Shown: positions 1 to 7,834 of the stretch, in pieces
Position numbering within the stretch: the stretch's first letter is position 1
Layout of the letters: each line of letters opens with the position of its first letter
Assembly: GCF_001420595.1 (NCBI RefSeq)
Contig: NZ_LJIX01000006.1
Location: 2,713,058 to 2,777,057 of the forward strand
Length of the DNA: 64,000 nt
Reading direction: 5' to 3'
Origin: Cytobacillus solani
GTDB lineage: Bacteria; Bacillota; Bacilli; Bacillales; Cytobacillaceae
Notes under the pieces: model-generated
Databases searched by the model: none
What the model was told of the DNA's origin: nothing
What the model saw: the letters and a program-made list of their open reading frames with translations, nothing else
Position numbers and translations under genes: made by a program

Positions 1-304
1 TAAAGCCAGTAATTGTATATAAATCCCCGCTAAATACAATATGCCCTACTCCCCAAGCCCAGGCAGGCATCAATATATGTAAAATAAACAGAACTAAGAA
101 CAAGGAGAATGGATGATTCAATGTTTGTTTCAACGAAGAAAAATTGGAACTAAGACTGCCTGCAAAAGTCATAAATGCAAAAATCCATGGAATTAAAAAA
201 GAATAGTCTTTAAAAATACCAGCTAGCAAAACACCTATTACAACACTGGTTGGCGTGATTAACGGCATCATTCTTTCTAGTTGTTTGTTCAGTTTTTGTA
301 ACAA
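1..304 (-). CDS. Bile acid:sodium symporter (SBF) family transporter, N-terminal part
   Basis: Only the first 101 codons lie in the window; the gene runs off the left edge. The start is taken as TTG at 304, because GAGGAGAA (311-318) lies 6 bases upstream and there is no better ATG. The translation has an N-terminal amphipathic segment followed by hydrophobic helices, with motifs MPLITPTSVVIGVLLAG, PWIFAFMTFAGSLSSNF and MPAWAWGVGH. I associate these with the Bacillus branch of SBF-family permeases, which are inner-membrane Na+/solute symporters. The substrate cannot be inferred. The next gene upstream (SRPBCC) ends at 398, so transcription may be separate. Confidence 0.7.
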   Translation of the reverse strand, partial: MLQKLNKQLERMMPLITPTSVVIGVLLAGIFKDYSFLIPWIFAFMTFAGSLSSNFSSLKQTLNHPFSLFLVLFILHILMPAWAWGVGHIVFSGDLYTITGF

Positions 305-340
305 GATTTATTCTCCTCATCACTTAACAATTTTTATTAG

Positions 341-381
341 AAGAAAACGATTCTTCCTTTTTTCGGAAAAACCGTTTTCTT
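341..381. repeat. Inverted repeat between SRPBCC and SBF genes
   Basis: AAGAAAACG (341-349) pairs with CGTTTTCTT (373-381) across a 23-base loop. It could be a weak terminator for the SRPBCC gene or an operator for the SBF gene. There is no clear U-run on the minus strand. Confidence 0.4.
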
Positions 382-397
382 ACACAAAAATCAATGA

Positions 398-871
398 TTA
401 TAATACTTCTACTGCTTTAACATAATGCTCATACCACTTTTGCCATTCTTCGTTTCTGGAATGGATTGTTTTCCCATCGAGCAGTTTCTCGATTACATCT
501 AAACATACATGCCAGCCGGCAAGGTCTCTTGGGGTATGATCCGTGAGTTTATTGATTTTTTCAATTAGGACTAAATTACAGCCTTCAGATTCTTTTGACA
601 ATTCAAAGCGGATGATGTCCTCACCCCATGTGTATTCTATAACAGCCTCTTCTGTTAACTCGAGAATTTCCATTTCTTCAAACGTGCCATCACCCATATC
701 AAACTTGATATATCCACCTTTACGGAGTTCATTTACTTTTAACTCAGTAAACCAAGCAGCTAATTTTTCATTTTCAGTTAGCATCGCCCAGACTTGTTCA
801 ACTCCATGGTTGAGATGACGTTCAAATATTGCACGATAACCGCCTTCAACACTTTCTAAAACTGCGAGCAT
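398..871 (-). CDS. SRPBCC / AHSA1-type START-like domain protein
   Basis: A 157-aa cytosolic protein covered by one SRPBCC (AHSA1-like) fold. The N-terminal strand and helix contain FERHLNHGVEQVWAMLTENEKLAAWF, split here as FERHLNHGVEQVW and AMLTENEKLAAWF, followed by the family-typical G-Y-I-x-F and TW-D-I-x-FEL strands and a C-terminal helix with GWHVCLDVIEKLL. Such proteins bind hydrophobic ligands in a helix-grip pocket; no enzymatic function can be assigned. It is a single gene between the htpG terminator hairpin and the SBF gene. The ATG at 871 is preceded by a GGAGG-type site. Confidence 0.75.
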   Translation of the reverse strand: MLAVLESVEGGYRAIFERHLNHGVEQVWAMLTENEKLAAWFTELKVNELRKGGYIKFDMGDGTFEEMEILELTEEAVIEYTWGEDIIRFELSKESEGCNLVLIEKINKLTDHTPRDLAGWHVCLDVIEKLLDGKTIHSRNEEWQKWYEHYVKAVEVL

Positions 872-900
872 ATGTAAATACCTCCAAACGATAATAGAAC

Positions 901-928
901 AGCCCTACTTTATTCATTTAGTAGGGCT
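901..928 (-). terminator. Hairpin terminator after htpG
   Basis: AGCCCTAC (901-908) pairs with GTAGGGCT (921-928). A T-run follows on the plus strand, and the minus-strand transcript of htpG reads into the stem just after its stop. Probably the htpG terminator. Confidence 0.6.
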
Positions 929-941
929 GACTTTTTTTATA

Positions 942-2822
942 TTATACCATTACTTTACAAATATCATTTGTAAATTCAACTGGATCCTGAATAGGCAAGC
1001 CTTCAATAAGGAGTGCTTGATTATAAAGCAAATTTGTATACAAGCTCAGTTTTTCTTTATCTTGTTCAAATGCTTCTTTCAATGACTTAAATACATCATG
1101 ATTTAAATTAATTTCTAATACTTTATCTGCCTTTACATTTGGATTGTCAGGCATCATATTTAATACTTTTTCCATTTCAATCGTCACTTCCCCGTCTGCT
1201 GTTAAGCAAACAGGATGGGACTTCAACCGTTTTGAGGCTCTTACTTCTTTGACTTTTCCTGATAAAATGTCTTTCATTGCACTAAAGAGCTCTTTATTTT
1301 CCTCTTTCTGCTCGTCATTGTTTTTATCATTTTCATCTGTTTCAATGCCTAAATCACCACTAGAAACAGATTTAAATTCCTTCTCTTTATAAGTCATCAG
1401 CATTTTGATCGCAAACTCATCAATATCTTCTGTAAAGTATAAAATTTCATAGCCTTTTTCAGCAACAATCTCTGTCTGTGGCAGCTTATCAATTCTTTCA
1501 ACTGAATCGCCTGAAGCGTAGTAAATATATTTTTGATCCTCTGGCATTCTTGAGACATATTCATCGAGTGTAACCATTTTCTTTTCTTTTGAAGAATAGA
1601 ACATTAATAAATCCTGCAGCATCTCTTTATTGCTGCCGAAATCACTGTATACGCCAAATTTCAACTGGCGACCAAAGGATTTATAAAACTCATCATATTT
1701 TTCACGATTATTTTTTAGTAGGCTTTGAAGCTCGCTTTTGATTTTCTTGCTGATATTTTTTGCTATTAGCTTTAACTGGCGATCATGCTGAAGAATTTCC
1801 CTTGAAATGTTGAGAGACAGGTCTTCAGAATCGACCATCCCTTTAACAAAACTGAAATAATCAGGAAGTAAATCTGCGCACTTGTTCATAATTAAAACAC
1901 CATTTGAATAAAGCTCCAATCCTTTTTCAAATTCCTTAGAATAATAGTCGAAAGGAATTTTCTCAGGAATGAATAGGATCGCATTGTAGCGAATCGTTCC
2001 ATCTACACTTACATGAATATGCTTTAATGGCTTATCAAAGCCATAACGCTTTTCCATGTAGAATGTCTCATAATCTTCATCCGTCAGCTCGCTTTTATTT
2101 TTCCGCCAAATTGGAACCATACTGTTAATTGTTTGTTCTTCCACATACTCTTCAAATTCATTATCACTGCCTTCTTTCGGACGGCTGCTGCTCATATCCA
2201 TCTTAATCGGGTAGCGAATGAAATCAGAGTATTTTTTGATGGTAGACTTTAATGAATACGATTCTAAATACTCATCATAATTATCATCTTCTGTGTTCTC
2301 TTTTATTTTTAAAATGATCTCTGTTCCTACAGAATCCTTTTGAACGGGCTCGATTGAATAGCCATCCGTTCCTTCAGATTCCCATTTGTAAGCTTCATCA
2401 CTTCCTTGAGCTTTACTGATAACAGTTACGACATCCGCAACCATGAATGCTGCATAAAAACCAACACCAAATTGACCAATAATATCGTGTCCATCCTTGA
2501 TTTCATTCTCAGTTTTAAATGCTAAGGAGCCACTCTTCGCAATGACACCGAGATTGTTTTCCAGCTCCTCTTTCGTCATTCCAATCCCCGTATCAATAAT
2601 TTTCAATGTTCGTGTTTCTTTATCAGGAACTACCTTTATGTAGTAGCTATCCTTTTCAAAGGTTAACTGCTCGTCTGTTAGTGCCTTATAATAAATTTTA
2701 TCAATTGCATCACTTGCATTTGAAATCAATTCGCGTAAAAACACTTCTTTTTGAGAATAGATAGAGTTGATCATCATTTCTAATAATCTTTTAGATTCAG
2801 CTTGAAATTGCTTTTTTTCCAT
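942..2822 (-). CDS. htpG: Molecular chaperone HtpG (bacterial Hsp90)
   Basis: A 626-aa protein of full HtpG length. The N-terminal GHKL ATPase domain shows ELISNASDA (31-39), DTGIGM (77-82) and [11 protein letters not shown] (116-126). The middle domain carries the SRE-hD stretch (LNISREILQ), and a C-terminal dimerisation domain follows. It is a homodimeric ATP-dependent cytosolic chaperone. It is monocistronic: a CIRCE element and a sigma-A-like promoter precede it and a hairpin follows it. The ATG at 2822 has a GAAAGGAGCG site. In B. subtilis htpG is not under HrcA, so the perfect CIRCE here implies a different heat-shock wiring. Confidence 0.97.
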   Translation of the reverse strand: MEKKQFQAESKRLLEMMINSIYSQKEVFLRELISNASDAIDKIYYKALTDEQLTFEKDSYYIKVVPDKETRTLKIIDTGIGMTKEELENNLGVIAKSGSLAFKTENEIKDGHDIIGQFGVGFYAAFMVADVVTVISKAQGSDEAYKWESEGTDGYSIEPVQKDSVGTEIILKIKENTEDDNYDEYLESYSLKSTIKKYSDFIRYPIKMDMSSSRPKEGSDNEFEEYVEEQTINSMVPIWRKNKSELTDEDYETFYMEKRYGFDKPLKHIHVSVDGTIRYNAILFIPEKIPFDYYSKEFEKGLELYSNGVLIMNKCADLLPDYFSFVKGMVDSEDLSLNISREILQHDRQLKLIAKNISKKIKSELQSLLKNNREKYDEFYKSFGRQLKFGVYSDFGSNKEMLQDLLMFYSSKEKKMVTLDEYVSRMPEDQKYIYYASGDSVERIDKLPQTEIVAEKGYEILYFTEDIDEFAIKMLMTYKEKEFKSVSSGDLGIETDENDKNNDEQKEENKELFSAMKDILSGKVKEVRASKRLKSHPVCLTADGEVTIEMEKVLNMMPDNPNVKADKVLEINLNHDVFKSLKEAFEQDKEKLSLYTNLLYNQALLIEGLPIQDPVEFTNDICKVMV

Positions 2823-2853
2823 ATTAAACGCTCCTTTCAGTCATTTCACCATT

Positions 2854-2880
2854 TTAGCACTCTAGCAGTCAGAGTGCTAA
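2854..2880 (-). promoter_or_regulatory. CIRCE element (HrcA operator) of htpG
   Basis: TTAGCACTC-N9-GAGTGCTAA, a perfect match to the CIRCE consensus. It lies in the 5' untranslated region just downstream of the predicted -10 and 32 bases before the htpG start. HrcA binding here would repress htpG until heat shock. Confidence 0.95.
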
Positions 2881-2894
2881 AACCTATCATCTAT

Positions 2895-2923
2895 TAAATA
2901 ACATATCCTATTTTTTGAGTCAA
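2895..2923 (-). promoter_or_regulatory. Sigma-A-type promoter of htpG
   Basis: On the minus strand, TTGACT (2918-2923), a 17-base spacer and TATTTA (2895-2900). The predicted start site would fall immediately upstream of CIRCE, the usual arrangement for HrcA control. Confidence 0.6.
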
Positions 2924-2942
2924 TATATGTACTTCATTTTTT

Positions 2943-3728
2943 TCACAACGCTTTTACCATGCCACCATCAATTAGGATAGAGCTGCCAGTAATATAGGTG
3001 TTAACATCAGAGGCAAGGAAGGTAACTACATTGGCAAATTCCTCTGGTGTTCCGTATCTTCCAAGCGGAATTGCGCTGATTGCTTCTCCAACGATCACTT
3101 CCTTAGATACATTACGATTATTTGCATTTAATTGATCTAAATAGTCTACTCGATCAGTAGCAATTCTGCCAGGAGCCACTGTATTAATGAGAATATTGTA
3201 TGGACCGAGCTCCTCTGCTAAAGTCTTTGTCATCCCTACAATCCCTAAACGAAACGTATTCGACAGGATCAGTCCAGTGATAGGCTGTTTAATCGAGGTA
3301 GAGGCAATATTAATAATTTTGCCGCCACTTTTCTTTAAATCAGGCAGTACTTCACGAATCATTCGGACATAGCTGAATAAATTTAACTGAAAGGCATTTT
3401 CCCATTCCTCATCAGATAATTGTTCAAAAGTCCCTCCTGGCGGTCCGCCTGCATTATTAACAAGAATATCAATTTTCCCGAAGACTTCCCTTGTTTTTTC
3501 CACAAGCGTTTTAATATCCTCTGGCTTTGTAATGTCAGCAACATGGAATTTCACTTCACAATGATGTTCTTCACGCAATTCAGCTTGGACCGATTGCAGT
3601 TTTTCTAAGTTACGGCTCGTAATCATAACTTGAGCCCCTTCCTTGGCAAGCTGTGTCGCAATTGCTTTTCCTAGACCTTGGCTTGAGGCAACAACAAGTG
3701 CAACTTTTCCGTTAAGATTTAAATCCAT
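2943..3728 (-). CDS. SDR-family oxidoreductase with atypical active site
   Basis: A 261-aa Rossmann-fold protein of the classical SDR type. It has an N-terminal ASSQGLGKA nucleotide loop (14-22), VADI (63-66), NNAGGP (91-96), INIAS (139-143) and the C-terminal ITGSSILIDGG. Family members usually carry Tyr-x3-Lys; here the aligned positions read S156-N-T-F-R160, so both catalytic residues appear replaced, and the TGxxxGxG motif is also changed. It may be a divergent oxidoreductase or a binding protein. It is often annotated as 3-oxoacyl-ACP reductase, which I would not assert. Monocistronic. Confidence 0.85.
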   Translation of the reverse strand: MDLNLNGKVALVVASSQGLGKAIATQLAKEGAQVMITSRNLEKLQSVQAELREEHHCEVKFHVADITKPEDIKTLVEKTREVFGKIDILVNNAGGPPGGTFEQLSDEEWENAFQLNLFSYVRMIREVLPDLKKSGGKIINIASTSIKQPITGLILSNTFRLGIVGMTKTLAEELGPYNILINTVAPGRIATDRVDYLDQLNANNRNVSKEVIVGEAISAIPLGRYGTPEEFANVVTFLASDVNTYITGSSILIDGGMVKAL

Positions 3729-3864
3729 TGAACACTCCTCCTCATGTTCCTTAGGCTTTTTCCAAACAGCAGCATAGTTCTTCTTATACTTTTACAAAAT
3801 AAACCAGACTTCTGTTATCAGTTTAAGACAATAAGGAAAAAAAGCAAATTTAAATATAAAAATA

Positions 3865-3900
3865 GTGCTCGTCCAAACATAATTTAGTTTGAATAAGCAC
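3865..3900 (-). terminator. Terminator of the relP-tetR operon
   Basis: On the minus strand, GTGCTTATTCAAAC pairs imperfectly with GTTTGGACGAGCAC, followed by TATTTTTA. It lies just after the tetR stop. Confidence 0.65.
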
Positions 3901-3914
3901 CTCTACTAAAAATC

Positions 3915-4535
3915 CTATTTTGGCTCAAGCGAATCTCGATAAAGCCCCTTCTTCAACAAATTCATTTCGATCAAATACGTATTCATTGCTTCTTCAATCG
4001 GAAGATCCCGAGCAAATTTATCGACAAAGCTCCGGAATGTAACTGCTGCAATGATTTGGAAAACATAAAACAATTCATTTTCATCTGATATGTTTAATAC
4101 ATTTTTATCAATGAATGAACTGAATTTCTCGAAGTTTTCATTTCTCTCATTCGAGCTAAAGCTTCTTGAAAAAGTACTTTCGATTCGATGAGTCATATTC
4201 AAAAATGTATTCTTTAAGAAATTAAAATTTTCTTCTTCAGAGATGATTACTCGGAAAAAATCAATCATTGTTTCGAATATATCTCCATTATTACTGCTTA
4301 ATAAGTGTATAAAAATATACTTATGCTCTTTCGTCAGTTCATTTAATAAAAAGAAAAACGCGTCTTCCTTGTCTTCGAAATATTGATAAAAGCTGCCTCG
4401 TGGGATACCAGCTTCTTTAATAATATTCGTAATCGAAGCATCATATAAGGGCACCCTTGAAAATTCCTTTTTTGCTGCTTGGATTAATGTTTCCTTCTTA
4501 TCTTCAGGTAAGTTAAAAAATGTAATTTTTGGCAA
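3915..4535 (-). CDS. TetR/AcrR-family transcriptional regulator
   Basis: A 206-aa protein with an N-terminal TetR helix-turn-helix (about residues 14-60: TLIQAAKKEFSRVPLYDASI, then NIIKEAGIPRGSFYQYFEDKE). The larger C-terminal all-helical ligand/dimer domain is not recognisable to a specific ligand. It is the second gene after relP (24-base gap), sharing promoter and terminator. Three palindromes around the relP promoter are the obvious operators, suggesting negative autoregulation of relP-tetR. The inducer is unknown. Confidence 0.9.
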   Translation of the reverse strand: MPKITFFNLPEDKKETLIQAAKKEFSRVPLYDASITNIIKEAGIPRGSFYQYFEDKEDAFFFLLNELTKEHKYIFIHLLSSNNGDIFETMIDFFRVIISEEENFNFLKNTFLNMTHRIESTFSRSFSSNERNENFEKFSSFIDKNVLNISDENELFYVFQIIAAVTFRSFVDKFARDLPIEEAMNTYLIEMNLLKKGLYRDSLEPK

Positions 4536-4559
4536 TTTGCTCGCTTCCTATTCTACTAA

Positions 4560-5315
4560 TTATTCAACTAAATTTGCTCTTTTCATAATCGGTAATAAAA
4601 AGTCTTTAGGGAGACGGAATCTTTCATTATTGATTGATACTTCATTCAAGTCTTCTTCATGATTTATAAGTTCCTTGATTTTATTCATTTCTTTATGAAT
4701 ACTCTCCATTTTTTTATCCAATTGTGTGGCAGTCATTGCTGCTTCACGCAGATCATCTTTAATCGTTTGAGGGACTTCTTTATTATACTTGTAGTAAATT
4801 TTATGTTCCAAGCTTGCCCAGAAATCCATGGCGATGGTACGGATTTGAATTTCTACATTGATATGATCCTCTCTATCGGACATAAAAATCGGGATTTGTA
4901 GGATTAAATGAAGACTTTGATATCCATTCGGTTTAGGATTTTTTATATAATCCTTGCAATCAATAACTGTTATATCTTTTTGATTCTGGAGCATCTTACT
5001 GATTTCATAAATATCAGAAATGAAAGAACAGGTGATACGAATGGCCGCAATGTCTTTTATATTTTTTCTAATAGATGGCAAGGAAAGCTCATACCCTTTT
5101 CTCTGAATCTTCTTTAAAATACTCTCAGGAGATTTAATCCTAGATTTCACATGTTCAATCGGATTATAGTCATGAATATATTGGAATTCTTGTTTTAAAA
5201 TATCTATCTTCGTATTCATTTCGTCTAATGCAAACTTGTATGACATCATGAAACGAATGAGTTCTGTTTTTAATAACTTTAATTGCGTTAAATTGCTAGG
5301 TGTTTTGTCTTCCAT
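4560..5315 (-). CDS. relP: Small alarmone synthetase RelP (YwaC type)
   Basis: A 251-aa protein made of a single (p)ppGpp synthetase domain with no hydrolase or regulatory domains. Motifs: YKFALDEMNTK (26-36), NPIEHVKSRIKSPESI (51-66), DIAAIRITCSFI (88-99), the G-loop KPNGYQSLHL (128-137), and EIQIRTIAMDFWASLEHKIYY (155-175, split EIQIRTIAMDFW / ASLEHKIYY). The match to B. subtilis YwaC is close, with an N-terminal extension. The ATG at 5315 is preferred over an in-frame GTG at 5405, because AAGGAG sits 6 bases upstream of 5315 and the GTG has no site and overlaps another small frame. Co-transcribed with a TetR regulator, so alarmone synthesis is probably induced by a specific signal. Confidence 0.9.
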   Translation of the reverse strand: MEDKTPSNLTQLKLLKTELIRFMMSYKFALDEMNTKIDILKQEFQYIHDYNPIEHVKSRIKSPESILKKIQRKGYELSLPSIRKNIKDIAAIRITCSFISDIYEISKMLQNQKDITVIDCKDYIKNPKPNGYQSLHLILQIPIFMSDREDHINVEIQIRTIAMDFWASLEHKIYYKYNKEVPQTIKDDLREAAMTATQLDKKMESIHKEMNKIKELINHEEDLNEVSINNERFRLPKDFLLPIMKRANLVE

Positions 5316-5337
5316 CTTTTTCTCCTTTTTTATGTGG

Positions 5338-5454
5338 TTAACGCCCGTTAGCAGTAATTGGTTTTTGAATAATTGCTGGTCTTTTACATAATGAGGCATT
5401 GACACCTTTTGATTTTAACTCATTGATGAGCTTCTTTAATTTTTCAATATCCAT
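5338..5454 (-). CDS. Possible 38-aa leader peptide upstream of relP
   Basis: ATG at 5454 with GGAGTG about 11 bases upstream. It encodes 38 residues beginning MDIEKLKKLINELKSKG and ending at TAA 5338, 22 bases before the relP ATG. The N-terminal half is a charged amphipathic helix. It lies entirely in the relP transcript, downstream of the mapped promoter. It could be a regulatory leader, or a remnant of a longer N-terminus of relP in another frame. Confidence 0.35.
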   Translation of the reverse strand: MDIEKLKKLINELKSKGVNASLCKRPAIIQKPITANGR

Positions 5455-5472
5455 TGTTTTCTTCACTCCAAT

Positions 5473-5487
5473 ATGACAACTTGTCAT
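5473..5487. promoter_or_regulatory. TetR-type operator 1 (downstream of start site)
   Basis: ATGACAACTTGTCAT, a perfect 7-1-7 palindrome, in the 5' leader of relP. Same half-site as operators 2 and 3. Confidence 0.75.
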
Positions 5488-5498
5488 CCTATACATTT

Positions 5499-5527
5499 AT
5501 CCTAAACGACACTTTGTCATATGTCAA
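5499..5527 (-). promoter_or_regulatory. Sigma-A promoter of relP-tetR
   Basis: On the minus strand, TTGACA (5522-5527), exactly 17 bases, TAGGAT (5499-5504). Operator 2 (5506-5520) fills the spacer, so a bound repressor would exclude RNA polymerase. Confidence 0.8.
5506..5520. promoter_or_regulatory. TetR-type operator 2 (in promoter spacer)
   Basis: ACGACACTTTGTCAT, an imperfect copy of the TGACA-N5-TGTCA palindrome, lying between -35 and -10. Its centre is 33 bp from operator 1 and 30 bp from operator 3, about three helical turns each. Confidence 0.7.
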
Positions 5528-5535
5528 TGTTTTTC

Positions 5536-5550
5536 ATGACACCGTGTCAT
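5536..5550. promoter_or_regulatory. TetR-type operator 3 (upstream of -35)
   Basis: ATGACACCGTGTCAT, a perfect 7-1-7 palindrome, 9 bp upstream of the -35 of relP-tetR. Confidence 0.75.
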
Positions 5551-5586
5551 TTATGACTATGGCTTGCTTTTTTTCTTTCTTAGGCT

Positions 5587-5903
5587 CATGACGCACCTTC
5601 TTGTTACCGTGTACTCACTTTTTCTGCTTTCAGGGGTACATGACACACACTCTTGTTACCATGAACTCACTTTTTCTGTTTTCAGGGGCACATGACACAC
5701 ACTCTTGTTACCGTGAACTCACTTTTTCTGCTTTCAGGGGCACATGACACACATTCTTGTTACCGTGAACTCACTTTTCCTGCTTTCAGGGGTACATGAC
5801 ACACCTTCTTGTTACCGTGTACTCACTTTTTCTGCTTTCAGGGGTACATGACACACACTCTTGTTACCATGAACTCACTTTTTCTACTTTCAGGGGTACA
5901 TGA
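5587..5903. repeat. 52-bp direct tandem repeats, six units plus a fragment
   Basis: Each unit starts at CATGAC (5587, 5639, 5691, 5743, 5795, 5847; a partial seventh at 5899), giving an exact 52-bp period. The unit reads CATGACACACACTCTTGTTA then CCGTGAACTCACTTTTTCTG then CTTTCAGGGGTA, with few substitutions between copies. 52 is not a multiple of three, so the array is non-coding. There are no variable spacers, so it is not CRISPR. Each unit carries one TGACAC half-site of the adjacent operators, at a period close to five helical turns. The stretch 5455-5976 holds only the relP control region, this array and a terminator. Confidence 0.95.
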
Positions 5904-5931
5904 AGCTTTCTCTTACCTGAGTCTAATAATA

Positions 5932-5971
5932 GAAAAAACCCTACTACACAAATAAATGCATAGTAAGGTTT
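5932..5971 (-). terminator. Terminator of the ring-cleaving dioxygenase gene
   Basis: On the minus strand, AAACCTTACTA pairs with TAGTAGGGTTT, followed by TTTTCT; directly after the stop at 5977. Confidence 0.8.
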
Positions 5972-5976
5972 CTAAC

Positions 5977-6954
5977 TTATTCTTTATCAAATTCAATCGT
6001 ACTTCTAACCGTATCGATCGGGCGAACTAATCTTTCAATTTGCTCTCGCTTATGTTCAAGGAATGGAGGCAGTGATAGCTTCTCTCCCAATGTTTCGTAC
6101 GGTTCATCTCCCATAAAACCCGGACCGTCTGTAGCAAATTCAAAAAGAATTTGTGGAGCCACTCTTGCATAAAGGGATGCGAAAAAGAAACGATCAACGA
6201 AGCCAGATGTATGGAATCCGAAGGTCCCCATTCGTTCAATCCATTCTTCCAAAACAGAGCGGTCTTCAACCCGGAATGCAGCGTGATGCACTGTTCCAAA
6301 CCCTTGTCTTGCTTGTGGGAGAATGGTATTGTATTCGACAATAACCTGTGCACCGTTGCCTCCTTCTCCAACCTCGAACAAATGAAACGATTCTTCTTGG
6401 TCAATTTCTTTAAATAATAACACCTTTTCCATCATTTCTTTAAAGTGATCAAAGTTTGCTACGCGAACAAAAATCGGTCCTAAGCCTGTGATTGCATATT
6501 GGAGCGGAATCGGACCTTTTTGCCATGGGGTACCAGCTTCAACCCCTACATTTTTTTCATCGGAGATTAACTGATAGTGCTGGTCATCAAAATCTGCAAA
6601 CGAAAGGGTCTTCTTGCCAAATTGTTCTTTTATTCCGGTATGCTTCACTTCTAGACGATCAAAGCGCTTGACCCAATACTCTAATGCTGCATCACTTGGA
6701 ACTCGGAATGACGTTTTGGAAATTTCATTCGTTCCGTGTACACCCTTCGGAATCCCGGGAAAGTCGAAGAAGGTCATATCTGTACCAGCACTGCCTTTAT
6801 CATCCGCAAAAAATAAATGATAGGTCTGAATATCATCCTGGTTGACTGTTTTCTTTACTAAACGCATCCCTAATACATAGGTGAAAAATTCATAGTTTTT
6901 CTCTGCACTACTTGTAATAGCTGTTACATGATGTATTCCCTTTAATCCATTCAT
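5977..6954 (-). CDS. Ring-cleaving dioxygenase, VOC/glyoxalase family (MhqA/MhqO type)
   Basis: A 325-aa protein with two vicinal-oxygen-chelate modules. The first begins GIHHVTAITSSAEKNYEFF, the second GTVHHAAFRVEDRSVLEEW; their HH pairs and a downstream Glu supply the metal ligands in this family. Its closest relatives by memory are the B. subtilis MhqA/MhqE/MhqO proteins (about 310-316 aa), which protect against quinones and hydroquinones as presumed Fe-dependent ring-cleaving enzymes. Monocistronic with its own terminator. The ATG at 6954 has a GGAGG-type site. No MhqR-type gene is nearby. Confidence 0.88.
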   Translation of the reverse strand: MNGLKGIHHVTAITSSAEKNYEFFTYVLGMRLVKKTVNQDDIQTYHLFFADDKGSAGTDMTFFDFPGIPKGVHGTNEISKTSFRVPSDAALEYWVKRFDRLEVKHTGIKEQFGKKTLSFADFDDQHYQLISDEKNVGVEAGTPWQKGPIPLQYAITGLGPIFVRVANFDHFKEMMEKVLLFKEIDQEESFHLFEVGEGGNGAQVIVEYNTILPQARQGFGTVHHAAFRVEDRSVLEEWIERMGTFGFHTSGFVDRFFFASLYARVAPQILFEFATDGPGFMGDEPYETLGEKLSLPPFLEHKREQIERLVRPIDTVRSTIEFDKE

Positions 6955-7138
6955 TTATAATTCCTCCATTTATATAAAATACACTTAATTAATATATTTT
7001 TAATTCGAGATAAATATAACATGAAATAAATTCAATGTAAAGTTCTATCCTATTATTCCCTTTCCTTTCACTTATAGCACTTAACAAGATTTTCCTTTAC
7101 AATTAATTTAGGTAATAAAAAAAAGTGTGGTGTTTAAA

Positions 7139-7834
7139 ATGTTTAAATTGTTATTAATTGAAGATGATCGTACATTATTTAATGAAGTAAAAGAAAGATT
7201 AACGGGTTGGTCATACGATGTATACGGTATTCAAGATTTTAGTAAGGTGATTCAAGAATTTACTGCAGTGGATCCCGATTTAGTCATTATCGATATTCAA
7301 TTGCCGAAATTCGATGGATTTCACTGGTGCCGTAACATTCGAACACATTCAAATGTTCCGATTATTTTTCTATCGTCACGTGATCATCCAACTGATATGG
7401 TGATGTCCATGCAGCTGGGTGCTGATGATTTTATACAGAAGCCTTTTCATTTTGATGTACTCGTTGCCAAAATACAGGCCATTCTCCGTCGTGTCTATAA
7501 TTACAATACGACAGCGAATAAATTAAAAACCTGGTATGATGCGAAGATCGATTTTGAAAAAAATACGGTTACTAATGAAGCTGGGACTGTAGAATTAACA
7601 AAGAATGAAATCTTTATATTAAAATTGCTTATTGATAGAAAAAATCAAATTGTAAGCCGTGAGGAACTCATTACAAGCCTTTGGGATGATGAACGCTTTA
7701 TTAGCGATAATACGTTAACAGTTAATGTCAATCGTCTACGAAAAAAACTAGATGAAATTGGATTAGGCTGTTATATAGAAACGAAGGTCGGACAAGGGTA
7801 TATAGCGATTGAAGAGGACTATCCCCATGATTAG
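7139..7834 (+). CDS. bceR: BceR-type OmpR-family response regulator
   Basis: 231 aa from ATG 7139, exactly the length of B. subtilis BceR; an upstream in-frame GTG at 7127 is less likely. The receiver domain has acidic residues E8-D9-D10, phospho-acceptor D52 (IIDIQLPKFDG) and K101 (GADDFIQKPF). The C-terminal winged helix (about 130-228) has NTLTVNVNRLRKKLDE and the GQGYIA wing. It is first in bceRS-bceAB, overlaps the kinase gene by 8 bases, and probably binds the palindrome at 8824-8847. Bacilli carry several paralogous Bce-like modules, so the drug specificity is not established. Confidence 0.85.
   Translation: MFKLLLIEDDRTLFNEVKERLTGWSYDVYGIQDFSKVIQEFTAVDPDLVIIDIQLPKFDGFHWCRNIRTHSNVPIIFLSSRDHPTDMVMSMQLGADDFIQKPFHFDVLVAKIQAILRRVYNYNTTANKLKTWYDAKIDFEKNTVTNEAGTVELTKNEIFILKLLIDRKNQIVSREELITSLWDDERFISDNTLTVNVNRLRKKLDEIGLGCYIETKVGQGYIAIEEDYPHD

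Noticed and set aside
5316-5405. GTG start at 5405 for RelP (281 aa)
   Set aside because: No ribosome binding site and it overlaps another start-bearing small frame; ATG 5315 has AAGGAG at the right distance.
5587-5903. Tandem repeats considered as a CRISPR array
   Set aside because: The whole 52-bp unit repeats with no variable spacer and no cas genes nearby.
6027-6404. 125-codon minus-strand frame inside the dioxygenase gene
   Set aside because: Entirely inside the VOC-family gene in another frame, without a ribosome binding site or family features.
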